Under the pieces are notes generated by a model that ran no database searches, had not been told where the DNA came from, and was given only the letters and a program-made list of their open reading frames with translations. A stretch of DNA of 64,000 nucleotides from the NCBI GenBank assembly GCA_910583925.1, contig CAJTZJ010000009.1:25623-89622 (forward strand), in the 5' to 3' direction. A program made the translations under genes and the position numbers. This document shows, in pieces, positions 52,922 through 60,688 of the stretch (positions are counted from its first letter, which is position 1; each line of letters opens with the position of its first letter). The DNA comes from an uncultured Eubacterium sp. (lineage in GTDB: Bacteria; Bacillota; Clostridia; Oscillospirales; Acutalibacteraceae).

Positions 52922-54289
52922 TTACTTTCCCACTCCTATCATTTTTATTTCACGATAATTATCACTTCCGTTAACTAAATCCTTTTGCGAAATCAAGCCG
53001 TATTGATAGCGTTTAATTTCATATGAACCATCACCCGTAGCTTCAGCATCATAATCATAAATAACTAAAACCTCTGATTCAAGTACAGCACGGAACTCCA
53101 AGCTCCATCCAAGACTTTTATTTACAAGTTTGGAATGGTTTACTTCACCTGTATTTATATCTACAAAATATAAGGTACTGTCTCTTGTTGTATCCGGATC
53201 CTGACAGCATAGATAATCACCTATAATATGGGATATATAATTTTGTTGAAGCGTACAGATTTGCTTTTCTTTTCCTGTAGTCAGATCAATGCTTTTTATA
53301 ACATCTTCATCTGAGGTTGAACAATACAGCATATTTTTCCGGATTTGGTAGGAAGGCAAGACTTTATTTTTAATACGAAAAACTTCCTTTGGTTTACTCT
53401 CATTCAGATTCAGGGTAGCAAATACTGAATCTGCTTTATCATATAATGCCTTGTATGTGTCATCATCCTGTTTTTCTTCAAATGATAATTCTTTTCCGAA
53501 ATCATTACCTGTCAAAACAAGCGACTGATCAAAACAGCCTTGCACATTCCAATTGATGCTGTCATTAAAATCCAATGAACACATAAGCTTTTCTTCTCTT
53601 TTTTCTACATCAAGGAATACTAGATTTTTTTCAGATGAAGTGTTGTAAGTGCTTGCTCCGTGACGCTCGGCAGATATTTTTTTAGTGATTACATAAATTC
53701 CATTTTCATTGCCTAGCACCAAATCTTCAAGTGTAACCAATGAATCAAATGCATATATCTTTTCCCGGTCTGTTCCGTCAAGATTTGCACGGTACAGAAT
53801 GGTAGGTATACTTTCTGTTTTTTCATCAAGAGAATTATTCCCAAAAGAAAACTCTCTGCTAACCTCTCCGGAGCGATCCATATCCTTACTCAGAATATAA
53901 AGCTTGTCATTATATATAAAAATCAATGTAGTAGCTGACGGAAAATCATCATTCAAAAATACGGATGAACAATCTGCGGTGTTATGATTGCATCCGGTAT
54001 CACTGCAAAGATAAATTTCCTGTTGTGTCTTAAAATCCATATACATCATATGGGAAGCGAAATCACCGTTTTGAAGCTGATCACAGTTCTCCGTTAAATA
54101 GTAATAGCCGGCTTTGGAAGAACAGCCGAAGCCCTCTCTTTTACACAGCAATTCCAAATTTCCGCCGCCGTCAAAACTTATTCCCTGTGTTTCGGATAAA
54201 TTTTCATTCTCAAATACAGTTTCACTGCCGCATGCACACAGAGAGAAAGCCATGATAATAATCAGCAGTAATGTTATCGTTTTTTTCAT
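52922..54289 (-). CDS. Large surface lipoprotein, beta-propeller-like
   Basis: 455 residues. A signal peptide (MKKTITLLLIIIMAFSLCAC) ends in a lipobox with Cys-20, so the protein is anchored outside the membrane. The rest alternates short beta strands with patterns such as GYYYLTENCD, DKLYILSKDMDR, TILYRANLDGTDREKIYAF, ENGIYVITKK and LYFVDINTGEV, suggesting a multi-blade propeller (DUF5050-like). It lies between a histidine kinase and an ABC exporter and could capture or sense the exporter's substrate. The AGGAGG before its ATG is strong. Confidence 0.78.
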   Translation of the reverse strand: MKKTITLLLIIIMAFSLCACGSETVFENENLSETQGISFDGGGNLELLCKREGFGCSSKAGYYYLTENCDQLQNGDFASHMMYMDFKTQQEIYLCSDTGCNHNTADCSSVFLNDDFPSATTLIFIYNDKLYILSKDMDRSGEVSREFSFGNNSLDEKTESIPTILYRANLDGTDREKIYAFDSLVTLEDLVLGNENGIYVITKKISAERHGASTYNTSSEKNLVFLDVEKREEKLMCSLDFNDSINWNVQGCFDQSLVLTGNDFGKELSFEEKQDDDTYKALYDKADSVFATLNLNESKPKEVFRIKNKVLPSYQIRKNMLYCSTSDEDVIKSIDLTTGKEKQICTLQQNYISHIIGDYLCCQDPDTTRDSTLYFVDINTGEVNHSKLVNKSLGWSLEFRAVLESEVLVIYDYDAEATGDGSYEIKRYQYGLISQKDLVNGSDNYREIKMIGVGK

Positions 54290-54362
54290 AAAAAAGACCT
54301 CCTTGTTTTTCTCATTTGAGAAGCTTACAAGGAGAGTCTAAAATACAAATGTCAAAAAAAAG

Positions 54363-55640
54363 TCAAATTCCAATTATAATTTTAACAGTTGCTCCATTAT
54401 GATTTGATAGTTCTAAATTCCCGCCGTGCTTTTGGCAGAGTATTCGGCTTATTGTCAAACCTATTCCCATATGCCCGTCTTCCTTAGGTTTAGGCAGAAG
54501 AAGATTTGATTTATTTTTAAGTATATCGTCTGGGAATCCACAGCCGTCATCTGAAACAGAAATGAGCAGATTTTGCTCATTTATTGAAAATGAAATTGTT
54601 ATTTTTTCTTTAGCAAATCTCATTGCATTTCCAAATACATTTTCAAGTATTCGGTAAACGACAGCTCCGTCAAGCTTTACTAAACAATCCTGTAAATCAT
54701 GTGTTACAATCAGATGAATATTTAAACCCGATGCTATAACTGAAAAGTCATCTTCTATATCTTTAACAAATTCTAATACAGGTGTTTCTTTCAGATTAAG
54801 TTCCACATCCTCAAGCTGATTTATCCTCCTTATGGATTCGGTATAATACTCAAGGCGTTTTGCGGCTTTATTCAGATTATCCGATATTCTCAATATGCGT
54901 TGTATACTTAGCTTTCCGTTCGGAAGATTAAGCTGAAGATATTCGGTATAGCCCTCAATAATCGCAATCGGATTTCGTAAATCATGTGCAATGGAAGCTT
55001 GCATCAATTTTCGTTCTTCAAGCATTTTCCATAGGATTTTGTTGTTTTCGTACAAGGCCATACGCATATGCTCAAAGGATTGACATAATGCTCCCATTTC
55101 ATCGTTGAATCCGTATTGAATTGAAAAATCAAGATCCTTTGAAGCAATTTTTGCAGTTGCATCCGATAAAAGTTTAAGCGGTTCAGCAAGTTTTCGCTTA
55201 TAAAAATATAATCCGCAAAGCAGTATTCCGATTATTGAAGATACAGCCGGGAAAGCTGCCATAATCACGCCGCAGCTCTGATAAGCAAGCTTTCTTCTCG
55301 GACCCATAGTATCATAACTTTTTTCAATTTTTTGTATGGAATATTTTTCATCAAGAACTGTATTCTGCTCTTTTTGGTCAGAAACCAATTGGGCAAATTT
55401 CTGAGGATCATCATCAAATTCAAAAAGCTGTACACTTGTAACCGTCGAACCATCGGAAAGTGTTCGTTCTATCGTAAGATACACAGCATTGGGATCAGGC
55501 AAAAGATAATGTCTGAATGCCGTACATCCGAATATGACCATTCCTGAAAGTGCTGCGACAAAACAAATTGTAAACAGCACACTAATAACAAAGAATTTAC
55601 GAAGCGGTAAATTATTATACTTCTTTTTTAACGATTCCAT
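54363..55640 (-). CDS. Sensor histidine kinase
   Basis: 425 residues from the ATG at 55640, which has GGGGTG about ten bases upstream; a GTG six codons earlier (55658) is possible. Two membrane helices (about residues 15-45 and 120-150) frame an ~75-residue extracytoplasmic domain. HAMP follows, then the H-box SIAHDLRNPIAIIEGY with His at about residue 219, N-box (ENVFGNAMRFAKE), and G-boxes (VSDDGCGFPDD, HMGIGLTISR). It phosphorylates the response regulator encoded just upstream (13-bp overlap). The ligand may be a peptide antibiotic, judged only from the ABC context. Confidence 0.9.
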   Translation of the reverse strand: MESLKKKYNNLPLRKFFVISVLFTICFVAALSGMVIFGCTAFRHYLLPDPNAVYLTIERTLSDGSTVTSVQLFEFDDDPQKFAQLVSDQKEQNTVLDEKYSIQKIEKSYDTMGPRRKLAYQSCGVIMAAFPAVSSIIGILLCGLYFYKRKLAEPLKLLSDATAKIASKDLDFSIQYGFNDEMGALCQSFEHMRMALYENNKILWKMLEERKLMQASIAHDLRNPIAIIEGYTEYLQLNLPNGKLSIQRILRISDNLNKAAKRLEYYTESIRRINQLEDVELNLKETPVLEFVKDIEDDFSVIASGLNIHLIVTHDLQDCLVKLDGAVVYRILENVFGNAMRFAKEKITISFSINEQNLLISVSDDGCGFPDDILKNKSNLLLPKPKEDGHMGIGLTISRILCQKHGGNLELSNHNGATVKIIIGI

Positions 55641-56302
55641 TTGTAGCCTACACCCCACACAGTTTCAATATAATCATTGCCCGTAATTGTATGAAGCTTT
55701 GAGCGTATTTTGCGAATATGCTCCTTTACGACACCGCTGTCACCTTCAGCTTCATAGCCCCATACTCTTTCATAAATTCTTTCTCTGTCAAATACCTGAT
55801 TTGCATTTGTTATCAGAAATTCAATAAGCTCAAATTCTCTTTTTGAAAAAGGTATTTCTGTTCCGTTATAAAAAACCGTTCTCTCGGATAAATTCACAAG
55901 CAATTCATTTGAAGTAAGAATATTGGGTTTGTTTTTGCCGCGTTCATCACGGCGCAAATGTGCAGCAACACGAGCCGTCAGTTCATTCAGACTGAACGGC
56001 TTTGTGATATAATCATCACCGCCGTATTGGAAGCCGTTGATTTTATCCTGTTCTGTAATGCGGGCAGTTACAAATAAAATCGGACAGGCAGTATGATTGC
56101 GTATATTTTTGCATAGCTCCAGTCCATTTGTGCCGGGCATATTGATATCCAAAATAATTAAATCAGGCAGTTTCTGCAATAAAGCTGCAGCCTCGCTGCT
56201 GTTATTTGCAACAAATGTATCATAGCCGCAATCACGCAAATGATTAGAAAGCAAATCCGTCATCATTTTTTCATCATCAACAATCAGTATTTTATAATGC
56301 AT
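55628..56302 (-). CDS. OmpR/PhoB-type response regulator
   Basis: 224 residues. Receiver domain with phosphoacceptor Asp-52 in LIILDINMPG, acidic pair DD at 9-10, Thr/Lys switch residues (FVTAR, KPFS), then a winged-helix output domain ending HIRKIRSKLHTITGNDYIETVWGVGYKWN. It is the first gene of the five-gene operon, with GGAGGGA before the ATG, and probably activates the operon including the ABC exporter. Confidence 0.94.
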   Translation of the reverse strand: MHYKILIVDDEKMMTDLLSNHLRDCGYDTFVANNSSEAAALLQKLPDLIILDINMPGTNGLELCKNIRNHTACPILFVTARITEQDKINGFQYGGDDYITKPFSLNELTARVAAHLRRDERGKNKPNILTSNELLVNLSERTVFYNGTEIPFSKREFELIEFLITNANQVFDRERIYERVWGYEAEGDSGVVKEHIRKIRSKLHTITGNDYIETVWGVGYKWNR

Positions 56303-56500
56303 TTTAATCCCTCCGGATTTAATTATAACAAATAAAAATCAAAAATCAGTCAAAAATATTATAATTATTTAATTATGCAGTAGCAATTAAACTATTGTAA
56401 ATTTTTTATATAATTTGTGCTATTATATTGAAATTTGGAGCAAATACACAGTTTTTTGTATTTGTATATAAGAATATTAAGCGAGTGAAAGCAATAAAAA

Positions 56501-56659
56501 ATGTGCAGCCGAAAGACTACGCATGAAAAATGTAAAAGTGATATTGAGGCTTTATCAAAACGAATAACAGAACTTGAAGATATGGAACACACCATAGAAA
56601 AGGAAAAACTGAAATATCAAGTAGTATTGAAATATGCAATAAGATTATTGATGAAGTAA
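56501..56659 (+). CDS. Short coiled-coil ORF, possibly a gene remnant
   Basis: 52 codons, MCSRKTTHEKCKSDIEALSK onward, with a clear helical heptad-like stretch (IEALSKRITELEDMEHTIEKEKL). No convincing ribosome-binding site precedes the ATG (GCGAGTGAAAG is weak). It lies alone between the two-component operon and tRNA-Leu(CAG). It may be the leftover of a mobile-element gene or a real small protein; I do not recognise it. Confidence 0.3.
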   Translation: MCSRKTTHEKCKSDIEALSKRITELEDMEHTIEKEKLKYQVVLKYAIRLLMK

Positions 56660-56710
56660 AAACATTGAATGTAGTATCCGGATTCTAAATAACAATATTG
56701 CAAAAAGCAA

Positions 56711-56737
56711 AAGAGCAGGTCGTTAAGACTTGCTCTT
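56711..56737 (-). terminator. Terminator of tRNA-Leu(CAG)
   Basis: AAGAGCAGGTC and GACTTGCTCTT with one G-U pair; on the minus strand followed by TTGCTTTTTG. It lies 3 bp beyond the tRNA's CCA end. Confidence 0.75.
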
Positions 56738-56740
56738 TTA

Positions 56741-56826
56741 TGGTGCGGAAGAAGGGACTTGAACCCTCATGAACTTGCATTCACTAGAACCTGAATCTAG
56801 CGCGTCTGCCATTCCGCCACTTCCGC
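56741..56826 (-). tRNA. tRNA-Leu(CAG)
   Basis: 86 nt with encoded CCA. Acceptor GCGGAAG / CTTCCGC. Anticodon stem CTAGA / TCTAG and loop TTCAGGT, anticodon CAG. Long variable arm as in class II tRNAs; T-arm GGTTCAAGTCC. It faces tRNA-Leu(UAG) 8.7 kb away and marks the other edge of the accessory island. Confidence 0.96.
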
Positions 56827-56915
56827 ATGTTTAATTTTAATCCTCTGAATTTTACACGGCGAGGACATCCGAGGCGGAGCGATTTGCTTAATCCGCATAT
56901 TTATTTGGTACAAGT

Positions 56916-56944
56916 ATGTTAACACAACACGCTTGAAAAGTCAA
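56916..56944 (-). promoter_or_regulatory. Probable promoter of tRNA-Leu(CAG)
   Basis: On the minus strand TTGACT (56939-56944), 17-bp spacer, TAACAT (56916-56921), giving a leader of about 80 nt. Confidence 0.45.
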
Positions 56945-56976
56945 TCAGATTATAATATAATATTTTCGGTGAGAAT

Positions 56977-57543
56977 ATGAGGAAGGCTTTTATAATTGTT
57001 ATATCTGTTTCAGCAGTGCTTTTTACTTTGTGGTATATGCACTTCGGCAGCGTAACCGAAAACAGCGGAGCGCTTTCGGTTACGGGATTATCACATCCTG
57101 TTTATTTTACAATCTGGGGCATTTTAACCTTTTGCGGAATTTTTAGTAATTTGCTTTTTGCCTATAAAAAATTTCTTCCGAAACAGAATTTTCAATACAT
57201 ATTTTTTGTACTTTCGGCAGTCGGAATGATATTAACCTTAGCATTTGATTTTGATTATTCACTTTATTTTCAATATATACTTCATTGCTTGGGTTCTTTA
57301 TTATTTTCTGTTTCAACTGCAGGTTGTGTTTTCCTGTTGTTTTTTCTTAATTTCGGTAAAAGCAAAATGTTTAAAATATTTACTGTTATTATTGGGGCTG
57401 TCTTGATTATTGATTTGGGCATGCTTTTGATTTTTAAGGAAACTGCTCTTATAGAGGTCGTTCCTGTGTTATTTGCATTGATAATTCTTCCTGTTTTAAA
57501 TTTTACATCATTTTTTAAGGATAAAGAATATGCTTCACGATGA
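56977..57543 (+). CDS. Integral membrane protein of unknown function
   Basis: 188 residues with about six membrane helices covering nearly the whole length, a Phe/Tyr-rich composition and no catalytic motif that I can identify. The loop MHFGSVTENSGALSVTGLSHP after the first helix is probably extracytoplasmic. GGTGAGAAT precedes the ATG. It overlaps the PLP decarboxylase gene by 14 bp, so the two are co-translated; a transport or membrane-sensor role beside an amino-acid enzyme is possible but unproven. Confidence 0.6.
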   Translation: MRKAFIIVISVSAVLFTLWYMHFGSVTENSGALSVTGLSHPVYFTIWGILTFCGIFSNLLFAYKKFLPKQNFQYIFFVLSAVGMILTLAFDFDYSLYFQYILHCLGSLLFSVSTAGCVFLLFFLNFGKSKMFKIFTVIIGAVLIIDLGMLLIFKETALIEVVPVLFALIILPVLNFTSFFKDKEYASR

Positions 57544-58834
57544 TTTAAAAAAACTGAATAAGTATCCTTTTCATATGCCCGGTCATAAAAGAAATTCAGA
57601 TTTAAGCATTGTCGGAAGTGAGATAGATATAACTGAAATTAAAGGCTTTGATAATCTTCATTCTCCGAAGGGCTCAATTTTTGAAATTGAGCAAAAGCTT
57701 TCAGCATTATATCATTCAGAACAGTCGTTTATGCTGGTTAACGGATCAACAGTTGGATTGCTTGCTTCTGTTTTTGCTGTTACGGAGCAGAAGGATAAAA
57801 TAATTATCTCAAGAAATTGTCATAAAAGTGTTTATAATGCCTGTTTTTTAAGAGAGCTTGATGTTGTTTACATTGAACCGGAATTTAATGAAGAATGCGG
57901 ATTTTATACCGAAATTAAACAAGGGGAAATTGATAGAGCAGTAATTAATAATCCTGATGCAAAAGCTATTGTAATAACCTCTCCGACATATGAGGGATAT
58001 CTAAGCAATGTCAGCTCGGAAATTCCTGTTATTATTGACGGTGCTCATGGCGCTCATTTCGGATTCGGAGCATTTCCGGAATATCCGAAGGGGGACATAG
58101 TGGTTTCAAGTCTGCATAAAACCCTGCCAAGCCTTACGCAGACAGCTGTTCTGAATATTTACAATAGTACTTTAATTGAAAAAGTTAAAATGTATGTTGA
58201 CATTTTTCAGACTACTTCACCAAGCTATGTTCTTATGAATTCCGTTTCAAAATGTTCTGTATTTCTTGAAAATTCCAAATATGCTTTTGAAAGCTATTAT
58301 GATTTACTTGATGATTTTTATCAAATGAAGCTTAATCATTTAAAATTTATGAAAACGGATGATAAAGGCAAAATTATTGTTTCAACCGCAGAATGCAATA
58401 TAAATGGAAGTCAGCTTGCGGATATTTTGCGGGATGAATATTTTATTGAATGTGAAATGGAAAGCATAAATTATATCGTTTTAATGACATCCGTTGCTGA
58501 TACAAAAGAAGCGTTTTCTATTCTTAAAAAGGCTTTGTCTGAAATTGACAATAAACTAAAAAAAAGTAAAATTAATGTTATTGAAAAGCCGGTGCTTCCA
58601 AAAAAAATATGTAATAGCTTTGAAATAAATAAAACAGAAAAGGTACTGTTTGAATATGCAAAAGGCAGAATATCGGCTGAATATATTTATGCCTATCCTC
58701 CTGATATTCCGATTCTTGTTCCGGGGGAAGAAATTACGGATAAAGTTATTTCAAATTTAAAAAAAATGATTGACAATAAAATTAATGTTATAAGTGATAG
58801 TAATTTGCTCTATATATTGACAAAAGCTGATTAA
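57530..58834 (+). CDS. Orn/Lys/Arg decarboxylase-family PLP enzyme
   Basis: 434 residues, the short form without the N-terminal receiver-like domain. Family signatures are FHMPGHKRN at residues 14-22, the ITEIKGFDNLHSPKGSI block, and SRNCHKSVYNA. PIIIDGAHGAHFGFG-like sequence binds PLP, and the Schiff-base lysine is Lys-197 in SSLHKTLPSLTQTAVL. It likely decarboxylates lysine, ornithine or arginine; the C-terminal domain (PPDIPILVPGE) is intact. In Firmicutes such genes often sit beside holB or tmk, which is not the case here. The SCIFF promoter lies across its last codons. Confidence 0.87.
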   Translation: MLHDDLKKLNKYPFHMPGHKRNSDLSIVGSEIDITEIKGFDNLHSPKGSIFEIEQKLSALYHSEQSFMLVNGSTVGLLASVFAVTEQKDKIIISRNCHKSVYNACFLRELDVVYIEPEFNEECGFYTEIKQGEIDRAVINNPDAKAIVITSPTYEGYLSNVSSEIPVIIDGAHGAHFGFGAFPEYPKGDIVVSSLHKTLPSLTQTAVLNIYNSTLIEKVKMYVDIFQTTSPSYVLMNSVSKCSVFLENSKYAFESYYDLLDDFYQMKLNHLKFMKTDDKGKIIVSTAECNINGSQLADILRDEYFIECEMESINYIVLMTSVADTKEAFSILKKALSEIDNKLKKSKINVIEKPVLPKKICNSFEINKTEKVLFEYAKGRISAEYIYAYPPDIPILVPGEEITDKVISNLKKMIDNKINVISDSNLLYILTKAD

Positions 58835-58845
58835 TATTATAAAAT
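58817..58845 (+). promoter_or_regulatory. Promoter of the SCIFF precursor gene
   Basis: A perfect TTGACA (58817-58822) inside the end of the decarboxylase gene, 17-bp spacer, TAAAAT (58840-58845). Transcription would start about 30 nt before the precursor ATG, so the peptide is probably expressed on its own. Confidence 0.7.
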
Positions 58846-58882
58846 AGCTACAATAAAATTTTTAGAAAGAGGTGTTTTATAA

Positions 58883-59029
58883 ATGAAAAGAATTAACACT
58901 TTAAGCTCACGCAACCTTTGCGAATCAGCTAAAAAAGGCGGCTGCGGCGAATGCCAGACATCTTGCCAGTCTGCAAGCAAGACTTCTTGCTCTGTTGCAA
59001 ATCAGAAATGTGAGCAGATTAAAAAGTAA
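58883..59029 (+). CDS. scfA: SCIFF ranthipeptide precursor
   Basis: 48 residues, too short for ordinary gene calling, with GAAAGAGGTG eight bases before the ATG. It starts MKRINTLSSRNL and contains CGECQTSCQSASKTSCSVAN, recognisable as SCIFF (six cysteines in forty-five residues). Cysteines are at 13, 21, 24, 28, 36 and 43. The maturase gene follows. From memory, the family consensus reads CGECQTSCQSACKTSCT, with Cys-32 and Thr-37 forming the mapped thioether. Here position 32 is Ser and position 37 is Ser, while Cys-13 restores six cysteines. Confidence 0.95.
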   Translation: MKRINTLSSRNLCESAKKGGCGECQTSCQSASKTSCSVANQKCEQIKK

Positions 59030-59048
59030 TTTTACTTATGAATGATTG

Positions 59049-59075
59049 CGGCGGTAAGCTTTACCGCCGTTTTTC
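59049..59075 (+). terminator. Short terminator/attenuator between SCIFF precursor and maturase
   Basis: CGGCGGTAA and TTACCGCCG with a 3-base loop, then TTTTTC. The maturase ATG lies 16 bp beyond. Partial termination would yield more precursor than enzyme transcript. Confidence 0.8.
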
Positions 59076-59090
59076 TATGGAGATAGCAAT

Positions 59091-60482
59091 ATGATACACG
59101 CATATAAAATGAATGGATATAATATTATTCTTGATCAAAACAGCGGCTGCGTTCATTCGGTTGATGAGGTTGCTTATGATATCATTACAATGTATAAAGA
59201 GAAGAGTAAGGAAGAAATCAGGAATTTTATTTTAGATAAATATAAAAATCAAGAGGATGTTACATCTGAAGAGATTGACCTTTGCTTTGATGATATTGAA
59301 GCACTTATTGAAGACGGAAGGCTCTTTTCCGAAAATACTTTTGAAGCTACGGCTAAGGAATTTAAAAAGCGCCAGGGTGTTGTTAAAGCAATATGTCTGC
59401 ATGTAGCTCATGATTGTAATTTAGCCTGTAAATATTGCTTTGCAGGAAAGGGCGAGTATGACGGACCTAAAGGCCTGATGAGTTTTGAAACAGGGAAAAG
59501 AGCATTGGATTTTCTTATTGAGCAAAGCGGAACAAGAAAGAATCTTGAGGTGGATTTTTTCGGCGGCGAGCCTTTGCTGAATTGGGATGTATGCAAAAGA
59601 CTTGTTGAATACGGACGAAGCATGGAAAAGGAATGTAATAAGAATTTCCGTTTTACACTTACAACAAACGGTCTGTTAATTGATGATGAGGTTATAGATT
59701 TCTGTAATAAGGAAATGGGAAATGTTGTTCTTTCACTTGACGGAAGAAAGGAAACTAATGACAGACTAAGAACATCATGCAACGGAAAAGGCTCCTATGA
59801 TTTGATTATTGATAAGTTCAAGAAATTTGCGGATTCCAGGAATCAGTCAGATTATTATATGAGAGGTACATATACACATTTTAATACGGATTTTTCTGCC
59901 GATCTTCTTCATATGGCTGATTTAGGTTTTAAAGAGCTTTCTATTGAACCTGTAGTCTGTGAACCAAGCGAGCCGTATGCTTTGAGAGAAAGTGATTTGC
60001 CCGTTTTAAAAGAACAGTATGAGATTCTTGCAAACGAAATGCTCAGAAGATACAGAAAAGGAAACGGATTTACATTTTATCACTATATGATTGATCTTGA
60101 TGCAGGACCTTGTATTGTTAAAAGAGTTTCGGGCTGCGGTGTCGGAACGGAATATCTTGCTGTTACACCAAACGGAGAATTGTATCCGTGCCATCAGTTT
60201 GTGGGCGATGAAAGCTTTAAGCTCGGCGATATCTGGAATGGGATTGAGAATAAGGAAATTCTGAATCAATTCAATGAATGCAATGTTTATTCTCATAAGG
60301 AGTGTAAGGATTGCTTTGCAAAGCTTTATTGCAGCGGTGGTTGTGCTGCAAATGCTTATCATACAACGGGAAGTGTGAATGGTGTTTATGAATTCGGCTG
60401 TGAGCTTCACAGAAAGCGAATTGAATGTGCTATTATGCTTAAGGTTGCCGAAGCAGAAGAAAACCTGAAAGTGGAATATTAA
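59091..60482 (+). CDS. scfB: SCIFF radical SAM maturase (thioether-forming)
   Basis: 463 residues. The N-terminal ~95 residues form the precursor-recognition (RRE/PqqD-like) region. The radical SAM motif CNLACKYCF has Cys-109, 113 and 116, followed by VDFFGGEPLLNW. The SPASM region carries CGVGTEYLAVTPNGELYPCHQF and CKDCFAKLYCSGGC, holding two auxiliary iron-sulfur clusters. Enzymes of this family link a Cys thiol to the side chain of an upstream or downstream residue in SCIFF. GGAG lies eight bases before the ATG. Substrate is the preceding 48-residue peptide, which has an altered core. Confidence 0.95.
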   Translation: MIHAYKMNGYNIILDQNSGCVHSVDEVAYDIITMYKEKSKEEIRNFILDKYKNQEDVTSEEIDLCFDDIEALIEDGRLFSENTFEATAKEFKKRQGVVKAICLHVAHDCNLACKYCFAGKGEYDGPKGLMSFETGKRALDFLIEQSGTRKNLEVDFFGGEPLLNWDVCKRLVEYGRSMEKECNKNFRFTLTTNGLLIDDEVIDFCNKEMGNVVLSLDGRKETNDRLRTSCNGKGSYDLIIDKFKKFADSRNQSDYYMRGTYTHFNTDFSADLLHMADLGFKELSIEPVVCEPSEPYALRESDLPVLKEQYEILANEMLRRYRKGNGFTFYHYMIDLDAGPCIVKRVSGCGVGTEYLAVTPNGELYPCHQFVGDESFKLGDIWNGIENKEILNQFNECNVYSHKECKDCFAKLYCSGGCAANAYHTTGSVNGVYEFGCELHRKRIECAIMLKVAEAEENLKVEY

Positions 60483-60486
60483 ATCA

Positions 60487-60512
60487 AAAAGCCGTTCGAT
60501 GAACGGCTTTTA
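60487..60512 (+). terminator. Terminator of the SCIFF locus
   Basis: AAAAGCCGTTC and GAACGGCTTTT with a 3-base loop, just after the maturase stop. Confidence 0.88.
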
Positions 60513-60571
60513 AAATACAAAAATATTTAAAATCAAAATATTTTGTTGTTATTAAAATAAATATATGATAG

Positions 60572-60676
60572 AATGTAAAAAATCTTGATGAAGGTGTCAA
60601 ATTTTACAGAAATGCTTTTGGATATCAATTGAATAAAAGAATATATGCCGAAAGCGGAAACTTTATATTTGTTTGA
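60572..60676 (+). pseudogene. Possible remnant of a small-domain gene
   Basis: A 34-codon open stretch with no start codon ends in TGA at 60674. Its translation EGVKFYRNAFGYQLNKRIYA looks like the end of an acetyltransferase- or glyoxalase-type fold. It may be chance. It lies in the 200-bp gap before the GH43 gene, which otherwise holds only a terminator and the GAGGA binding site of the next gene. Confidence 0.2.
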
Positions 60677-60688
60677 GGAAATATTTTT

